This document shows positions 58,102 to 64,000 of a DNA stretch of 64,000 nucleotides, piece by piece. The notes beneath the pieces were generated by a model that worked only from the letters and a program-made list of their open reading frames with translations, made no database searches and had not been told where the DNA came from. This DNA comes from Diplocarpon mali (taxonomy: Eukaryota > Ascomycota > Leotiomycetes > Helotiales > Drepanopezizaceae): NCBI GenBank assembly GCA_024741835.1, contig JAENRP010000038.1:1-64000 (forward strand), written 5' to 3'. Both the position numbers and the translations under genes were made by a program. Positions within the stretch are counted from its first letter, which is position 1. Each line of letters starts with the position of its first letter.

Positions 58102-59538
58102 GAGAATTGGCCCTAGGATTAGTAATAGTATAGTATGCCTAAAGAGGTCATTATCTAACTCTTTATCTTCCTTTTAAATCTTTTTAAAAGGCTTCTTACC
58201 TTTTGGTAATAATAGCAAGGACTTGTCGTCCTTGCCTTTAAGGTAATAGAATACGTACTTCTTCTTTAAATCCTTCTCCTAGGCCTCTCTTTTCGATTTG
58301 TTAATTATAAAGCAATCTTCTACCTTATAGTATAGCTCTGGTTGCTTATAATAAGGATAGGGGGAGTTGGGGGAGGAGGTGGTAGTATTCTTAAAGGTGC
58401 TCTTCTTTAAGTCTTTAAAACCTCCTTTGTTTTCTAACTTCTTATAGTTAGAGGAATGCGGCTTGCTAGCCGATTTATTACTATATAAGATGGTTCTATT
58501 CATTTTTAAACTCTATAAGGCTCGAGCTTTATTAGTGATATCTTTAATAAGAGCTTTAAGCGTAATCTCTGATTTTCGTCTAGCTGCTATAGCTAAGCGA
58601 AGGTTAGAACGTTGTCGATCTGCCCAAATAGGCCATCTATTGGAATAGCTAGCAATAAATATAATAGGGTGCTAGTAAGAGGGAGGGGCAGAGTCGAGAG
58701 CTTCCAATTTAGTAATTGAAAGCCTAAAGGCGACGATATAAGCTTTAAATGAATTAAAGTTATTATATTTAATAGTAACATAGGTCTATATAGCGTTGTA
58801 TTTAAGTACTATTCCAGATCCTTTGTACTATTTTTAAAAAGCTTCCTATATGTCTAAGGCAGATTTGTCGCCTTCTATATAAGCTAGTAGTCCTGGTTTG
58901 CAATTAAGTGTAATAGCAAGCTTTATCTAAGATTCCTTAGCTTCCTATTTAACCTAATTGTCCCTTTCCTTATTTATAATAGAACGGTCTTATAAGTCAA
59001 CCTTAGGTGGAGTATATATTCTAGCTTTTGTATAAAGATGTATGGTTAAGGCATTTGACTTTGCAAAGTTCAAAACCTTATTCCTCTACTAGCTGTAGTC
59101 CTTTGCGCCTTTAAGCTTTTGAGACTTAAGGAGGCTAAGGGCAGCCGAAGATAATGACGACATCTTATTTGTATATTTGTATATAGAGTTGTCGAAAGGA
59201 GGAGAAGGAGGAGGAGGAGGAGATGAACTATTAAATTCGAGTTTAAGGTATTATATATTAGTCCCTTTAAAAATAGGTGATTTAGGCAGTGGAGTACTTT
59301 CAGCAATTAAGCTGGTAATCTTAGCTATTAGTCCTAATGATTCAGCTATAGTAACGAATCTTGCGTAAGCTTGGATTATTGCATAGCGCTTTAAAAGGGG
59401 AGTAGCCACTATTTTATTATTAAGATAACGCTTATTATACGTCGTTAGTTAAGTAAAACTCAAAATGTCGATCAGCCTTTTCGTTTATAAGGGAGACTCT
59501 GATCGATGGAATTTGTCAAATGCTATTTATAGGTATGC

Positions 59539-59551
59539 GGGGCTTATAACC
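59539..59551 (-). promoter_or_regulatory. Copia-W primer-binding site
   Basis: Minus strand GGTTATAAGCCCC abuts the 5' LTR. Allowing for one RIP change it matches GGTTATGAGCCC, complementary to the initiator tRNA-Met anticodon arm, as in Copia-B. Confidence 0.75.
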
Positions 59552-59800
59552 TATAGTAAGGAGGTTCTTAGATAGTGAACTTGATAGTAAACTAAAAGAG
59601 AGGGCATAAAGAAGTATGAGGTGCAAACGACGATATTGAGTATTTTGATTTATAAGAGCTCTCTAACTACGAGCTACTTAAGGTAAGCGGGCTTCTTAGC
59701 AAAGCCGCTAAGTCATATGGCAAGTCATATGATATATCATGTGTATAATGTGTCATATGACAGATCATGTGATAAACATATGACGGGCATACCTGCAACA
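59552..59800 (-). repeat. Copia-W 5' LTR (249 bp)
   Basis: Contains a cluster of short dyads built on CATATG and ATCATGTGAT at about 59711-59783 (GTCATATGAC perfect at 59752-59761). The matching part of the other LTR has decayed to AT. Confidence 0.93.
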
Positions 59801-61605
59801 TATTTTTCTTATAAGAGATTATTAATCCTAGTTTCTAAGCTTTAGATTTAGAGTTTTATAAATTAGGTCTTAAGTTCCTTAATTCTAGGGTTGGATCTTA
59901 CTCTTAAGTTAGGACTGCAAGTGAAAGGTATAACTACTAGGTTCTTCTTTACCTCCTTTATAACTTTTAAAGCCTTTAAGTGTTTTTAGACCAGGCTTTT
60001 AAGGTCTTTAATATAAGAGGGAGTAAGGGCTTTTTCCTACTTTATAGTATTAATAGTTCTCTTATTAAGATCTGATTTTAAAGCAAAGGCTAAGAATTCC
60101 TTAAATAAGGCAAAGGTTATAAGGTCTTACTTATCGATCTTAAAATGCTTAATGATCTTATTTCAAAGGCTAGTAGGTAATCTAAGTAAAAAAAGGCGGC
60201 CTCTTTCAACTTCGCTAAGTATTTTCTAGCTAATTAAGGTATTTAATATATAAGTAAAAGTCCGATAGTAGTTTTTAAATTCCTTAGGAGTATAAGTGAC
60301 TAGAATAAATTCCTTTAAGAAAGCTAAGGTATTGCGAATCTGCTATTTATTAAATTTGCAAAATTCAGATTTAAGGGCCTTAATAAGGAGTTCCTATGAA
60401 CTATAAGTTTTCTATTTAAGGAGGGACTTGATAATATCCTTACTTATATGATTATAGTAGCAAGGAAGTCGAGAAATCATATCCTCTTATATAATACTAA
60501 AATCGTAATAAGTTTCCTTATATTGCTTAAGGAAATTAGTAATATTAGCGCCTATAAAGTAAGGAGCGCTAAGGGAATTAGGGAGGGGAAAGTGATTAGT
60601 AATAGCCTTAAATGCGGCTATTATCGTTTTATACTAACTGTCTAAGTTAATAGAATCTATAAGAGGTAAAGGGGAAGCTTTAATATTATAAGATTAATTG
60701 CTAAAAGGAGTACTTCGAAATTCAAAAGGGCTTAAAGAGCATTTAGAATCCGAGTCAATCTTAAAGTGACTAGGACGAGTTTGAAAAGATTTAGATAAAG
60801 GGTTAATAAAAAGTTTAAAATTATTATTATTATTAGTGTTTTTAAGCGTTGATATTGAAAAAGTAGGTAGTAATCCTAAGTTGTTTAAAGATGTCTTTTT
60901 ATCCTCTTACTTATAGGCCAGGCCTAAGAGTAGAATTCTAGATTCTATTAAAAGTTTAATCTAAGTTTGCTAAGAGATTTTAAGTAAGTGCTAAATAGCT
61001 AATAGGAGCGTTGCAACTAATTGCAATAAGATAAGGTTTACCTAATCTAAGACTAATTTCTAAGATAAGGTTTATATTTAAGATTCTTCTTAGCCTTTAG
61101 GCCAATTCCTATTAGTCTTTAGAATAAAGGGGTCTTTAGAGACAATTCTAAGGCAATTTTTAGAATTCTATTAAGCTAAGGCGGCTGAATTATCAGATTC
61201 GGATTTTTAAAGATTCTAAAGAGGCACTTCCTATTAGAATTTGCGCTTAGTATTACTTAAGTACTCGAAACTACTACTATTTAAGATTGCTATTATAAGG
61301 TTTATTAAACTTTTCATATTAAAAAGCCGAAAATTCCGAGAATCTTAGAGTTAAGGAAGAAAATAGGGGTTTTTAAAGCAGAGCTTAAAAGGGAAAATCT
61401 AAGGTTATTAATAGTTGCTAAATAAAAATCGATAGTTTTAAATAACTAGGCGATTAAGGATAAGGGTTTTAAAGTTGATTAAAATACTATAAGTATTTCG
61501 AAGATGTATTTCAAAGGCCGGTCTCTTATCTGCGAACTAAGAGATTGATAAGGTCGTATAAGGATGGAAATCTTAAGAAATCGGTCCTTGCGTAGGTTAC
61601 TAATA

Positions 61606-61847
61606 TAAAACTAAGGAGGAGATAATATAAGAATAGGCCTAAGGGAAGACCTAAAAACAAGAGGAGGAAGCACTATAAGCGGGCTCTCTTAGATAAGATG
61701 TTAAGGATAAGTCTTAAGTATAGGGTATATTTAGTACTATAGCGATACGCGCTGTCTTTATATATAGAAGGTGGCCCTTTTATCCTCCTACCGGCCTACG
61801 CCGATCATATGATATATATCACGAGACCTATCCATCTCAGGTCTCCA
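61606..61847 (-). repeat. Gypsy-Y 5' LTR (242 bp)
   Basis: Ends CTCAGGTCTCCA, the least mutated version of this family's terminus; in the element's sense the LTR starts TGGAGACC. Confidence 0.93.
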
Positions 61848-64000
61848 TACTACTTTACTACGCAGAAGAAGGCATCTTTATTAGATATAGACGCAATACT
61901 AAGATATCCTGCGTTTATATTCCTTCTTGCTATATTATTCTTAAGTTGCGAAACGTCTAGTTTTAGCTATTCTTAATCACTTACGCGCCGCTAGCCTTTT
62001 AACTTATTTTAGAAAATGAAATTCTACTAGCTAAATACGTATCTAAAGTTAATAACAACCGCCTGATCAAAGCTTATACGCCTTTAAGGGATACTATAAC
62101 TCTAGATAACCTAATATCACCTTCCTAGCTGATCGACGAACTGGCCGATATAGATAATAATACTAAGTTATAGCTACCGCCTTTAATTGCGCCGCTTAGC
62201 GTTTCTACCTGCGCATTGCGCGCAGCGTCTGACCAGCCTTTAATAACGCAGCTTGCGTTATTAAGAATAGTGACTATACAGTTAGGCCGTATATCTAAGC
62301 TATTGCAAAAGAAGAAGGAATCAGAGTTAGTATATATAGCCTTTGCTCTACTATCAGATGACAAATTAGCATATGCGTTTTACTATATTAGTAAAACTAA
62401 TATTAATAATAAGATCCCTTATATATACGCTAAGGCTATAAGCGAGATAAACATATCTCTATAGCTGCTGCCTATCTACTGCAAAGTGCAGGCTTATATT
62501 AATAATAGCACCTAAGAAGTGGAATACAACTTGCTAGCAAACGCTAAGATAGTAGGTATATATTAGGTTTTCAATATCAAATGCGACTAATTTAGCAAAG
62601 TCGTAAAGCGCAAGGCTTGATTAATTGCATAAGGCTTTTTATAGCGACTTAGTATTAACTTTAATAATATATATTTACTAATCGTCCGATATAATAGCCT
62701 ATAATTCATTATCTTTATTGCTCTTACTTAAGGATAGGATATGCGCTAAGTGGATTTTGACGCCGCGTACCTTGATAGCAAACTTAGCTATATTATATAC
62801 GCTCGCGCTCTATTAGGCGTACTAATATACGGCGCAATAGTTATATGCATCAAGCGAGCCTTATATAGGCTTAAATAATCTAGCTGCGAATAGTATAGCA
62901 TACTATCTCGCTAGCTTAAGGAGCAAGACTTTATCTAAGCGACCTTCGATCTATATATCTTTATCTTACCTAACCTTATCCTAGGTATCTATATTAATAA
63001 TATCTTAATAGCTAAGACGACCTTTGCAATATCTACTATAATTACGCGAACTAGGGCACGCTTTAAGTTCCGGGATATAAGCAGACTTAAGCTCCTACTT
63101 AGACTTAAGATCAAGGATAGCCACCTCTATAGTATATGGCTAATTCAGCTATATTAGCGTACGTATATTACAGCGATTCTATACTATTATAGTATAAGTG
63201 ACTGCAATAGAAGACTTACGCCGCTAGATCTAAACTCTTTTCTATTATAATCCTTAGCAGACGAACCTATTAACCTCGAACGTTAGAAAACGTTCTAATT
63301 GATCGTTAATTCTATTAACTTCCTTACAATTGTTAGTTATCTAAATCTATCCTATATAATTAGCATACTCAGCTTATATAACTCAAACCTATTAGAGCTA
63401 TACTTAAAGATAGTATACCAAACGTTACGCTATATCTAAGCAACCTGCGACCTTAGCATTAATATAACCGACGCCTGGCTATCTTATCAGCGAACGGCGC
63501 AGTCCGCAACTAGGGTCTAGCTCGTTATATACTCTAACGCCTCCTTTAGCTTAGACCTAGATAACTCTAAGTCATTCTTAAGGTATATACTAAAGATCAA
63601 CGGCTGTACTATATTATAGTCTTTTAAGCGGCAGTCTTGCGTTGCGAAATCTACTTATAAAGCTGAGTATATAGCCGTATTATATACTGCTAGCCACCTG
63701 GTATAGGCCCGCTAGGCGATTAAGGAACTTATTAGCATCTCTACTAACTTATTAATAATTAATGCATATTTCCTAATCGATAACGAACCTGCTATTACGC
63801 TAATTAAGGACTAACGAATAAGCAACTGTTTAAAATATATTGACGTTTACTACCACTTCGTTTATAAACGATTCGCTAATAGTAAATATAGTCTTTCTTA
63901 TATTCTATTGGTAGAAAACCTGGCGGATATCTGCATTAAGTCACTTCCTTAAACTACTATCGCTCTCTTAAGGGACCAAATCTTCGACTGTAGTCACTTG
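61848..64000 (+). mobile_element. Copia-D: RT and RNase H, running off the window
   Basis: Plus-strand frame continuous with 40474 after removal of Gypsy-Y. An uninterrupted stretch at 62216-62464 lies just before RT (ends YAKAISEINISL, compare the usual AxxSPxxxxW). RT: DFDAAYLDSKL near 62755, then YRLKQSSCEWY; the catalytic motif reads LGIYINNILIA near 62980, where Asp residues appear as Asn. RNase H: KAEYIA near 63665 and ADICIKSLP near 63925. The 3' end and LTR lie beyond the window. Confidence 0.87.

Larger units (their letters stand above)
54703..59163 (-). pseudogene. Copia-W gag-pol polyprotein
   Basis: One frame of 4,461 bp (ATG at 59161-59163, TAA at 54703-54705; 1486 codons), no frameshift, stops only of the RIP type. 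gag begins MSSLSSAALSLLKSQKLKG. Two palindromes (58025, 58079) follow near a low-complexity gag end. GAG-pre-integrase HYRLGHAGL lies near 57560, integrase near 57450-56950, then a linker with three palindromes (56637-56507). RT includes the catalytic YIDDFLIVA near 55690 and RNase H includes STKAEYIA near 55040. It ends KLLNMKVLHLD. Its state suggests fairly recent insertion with light RIP. Confidence 0.92.
54181..59800 (-). mobile_element. Copia-W, full-length Copia element of a third family
   Basis: 5,620 bp with 249-bp LTRs and target duplication TATTT (54176-54180, 59801-59805). Gypsy-Z reads through the same site uninterrupted near 28490. It keeps canonical ends TGTAG..CAACA at its outer edges. 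Layout in its own sense: LTR, primer site, one gag-pol frame, 3' UTR repeats and palindrome, purine tract, LTR. It is the least mutated element of the window and, being nested in Y in D, among the youngest. Confidence 0.96.
40948..60931. repeat. Fourteen dispersed 23-bp palindromic units in Gypsy-Y
   Basis: Starts at 40948, 41373, 42195, 43425, 43611, 45261, 46146, 47532, 48795, 50230, 52197, 52359, 59900 and 60909. All are at positions homologous to those in Gypsy-Z. The units at 40948 and 41373 are nearly unmutated. Confidence 0.9.
52411..61317 (-). pseudogene. Gypsy-Y gag-protease, interrupted by Copia-W
   Basis: ATG at 61315-61317 to TGA at 52411-52413. Subtracting Copia-W and one TATTT (5,625 bp) leaves 3,282 bp, identical to Gypsy-Z (1093 codons plus stop). 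The Cys cluster is damaged by RIP (CNFYNNKEPNC). Palindromes at 59900 and 60909. Confidence 0.83.
40475..61847 (-). mobile_element. Gypsy-Y, second copy of the giant Gypsy family (split by Copia-W)
   Basis: 21,373 bp including Copia-W; 15,748 bp without it and one copy of the duplicated site, against 15,756 for Gypsy-Z. LTRs 40475-40714 and 61606-61847. Target duplication TACTA on the right (61848-61852) and TATTA on the left (40470-40474), differing by one RIP-type change. Same gene order as Gypsy-Z: gag-protease, pol, ORF2, ORF3. Inserted between integrase and RT of Copia-D. Confidence 0.94.

Noticed and set aside
1..64000. Mitochondrial or bacterial origin because of the high AT content and lack of long ORFs
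   Set aside because: AT richness is explained by CpA to TpA change in LTR retrotransposons with TAA/TAG at Gln sites; Ty1/Copia and Ty3/Gypsy nesting is a nuclear eukaryotic pattern.

Overview
No host gene, RNA gene or CRISPR array could be supported in this window. It is a stack of nested LTR retrotransposons from what looks like a filamentous ascomycete (Pezizomycotina) genome. All coding frames are broken almost entirely by TAA and TAG codons standing where CAA and CAG belong. TpA is very abundant and CpA/TpG are scarce. That is the footprint of repeat-induced point mutation (RIP, CpA to TpA). The species is not identified. All homology calls were made by reading translated frames by eye; no search was run.

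The 64 kb can be tiled almost base for base. The oldest layer is Copia-D (+ strand), seen at 32428-32573, 38612-40474 and 61848-64000. Copia-A (+) inserted into D; its left end lies outside the window and its pieces are 1-3186, 9286-9896 and 32260-32427. Copia-B (+, 3187-9285, 5-bp duplication TATTA) and the chromovirus Gypsy-X (-, 9897-32259, duplication TCTAA) then landed in A. Gypsy-Z (-, 14785-30540, TAGTA) landed in X. Copia-C (-, 32574-38611, AAGAC) and Gypsy-Y (-, 40475-61847, TACTA/TATTA) landed in D. Copia-W (-, 54181-59800, TATTT) landed in Y. A 194-bp GC-richer, un-RIPed insertion with an 8-bp duplication sits in A at 2149-2342.

Three points stand out. (1) Gypsy-Z and Gypsy-Y are two copies of one unusually large family, about 15.75 kb without W. 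After gag-protease and pol they carry two extra long ORFs (about 1105 and 1170 codons) on the same strand. These are paralogues of each other and I do not recognise them. (2) A 23-bp near-perfect palindrome (two 11-bp arms around one base) occurs about 60 times, in three otherwise different families (Copia-A/B/C, Copia-W, Gypsy-Y/Z). I saw none in X or D. Inside genes it is read in one fixed frame as an octapeptide of the type T-P/R-x-P-x-L/P-R-V; it also occurs in untranslated ends. (3) In all six complete LTR pairs the outer edge of each LTR is less RIP-mutated than the matching inner edge, which suggests an edge effect in how RIP recognises repeats.

In its active form the Gypsy-Y/Z family would have been ordered 5' LTR, gag-protease, a -1 frameshift, RT-RNase H-integrase, ORF2, a 0.5-kb spacer with a conserved TATA-like box, ORF3, 3' LTR. 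The Copia families A/B/C and W have a single gag-pol frame and a primer-binding site matching the anticodon arm of initiator tRNA-Met, as in other Copia elements.
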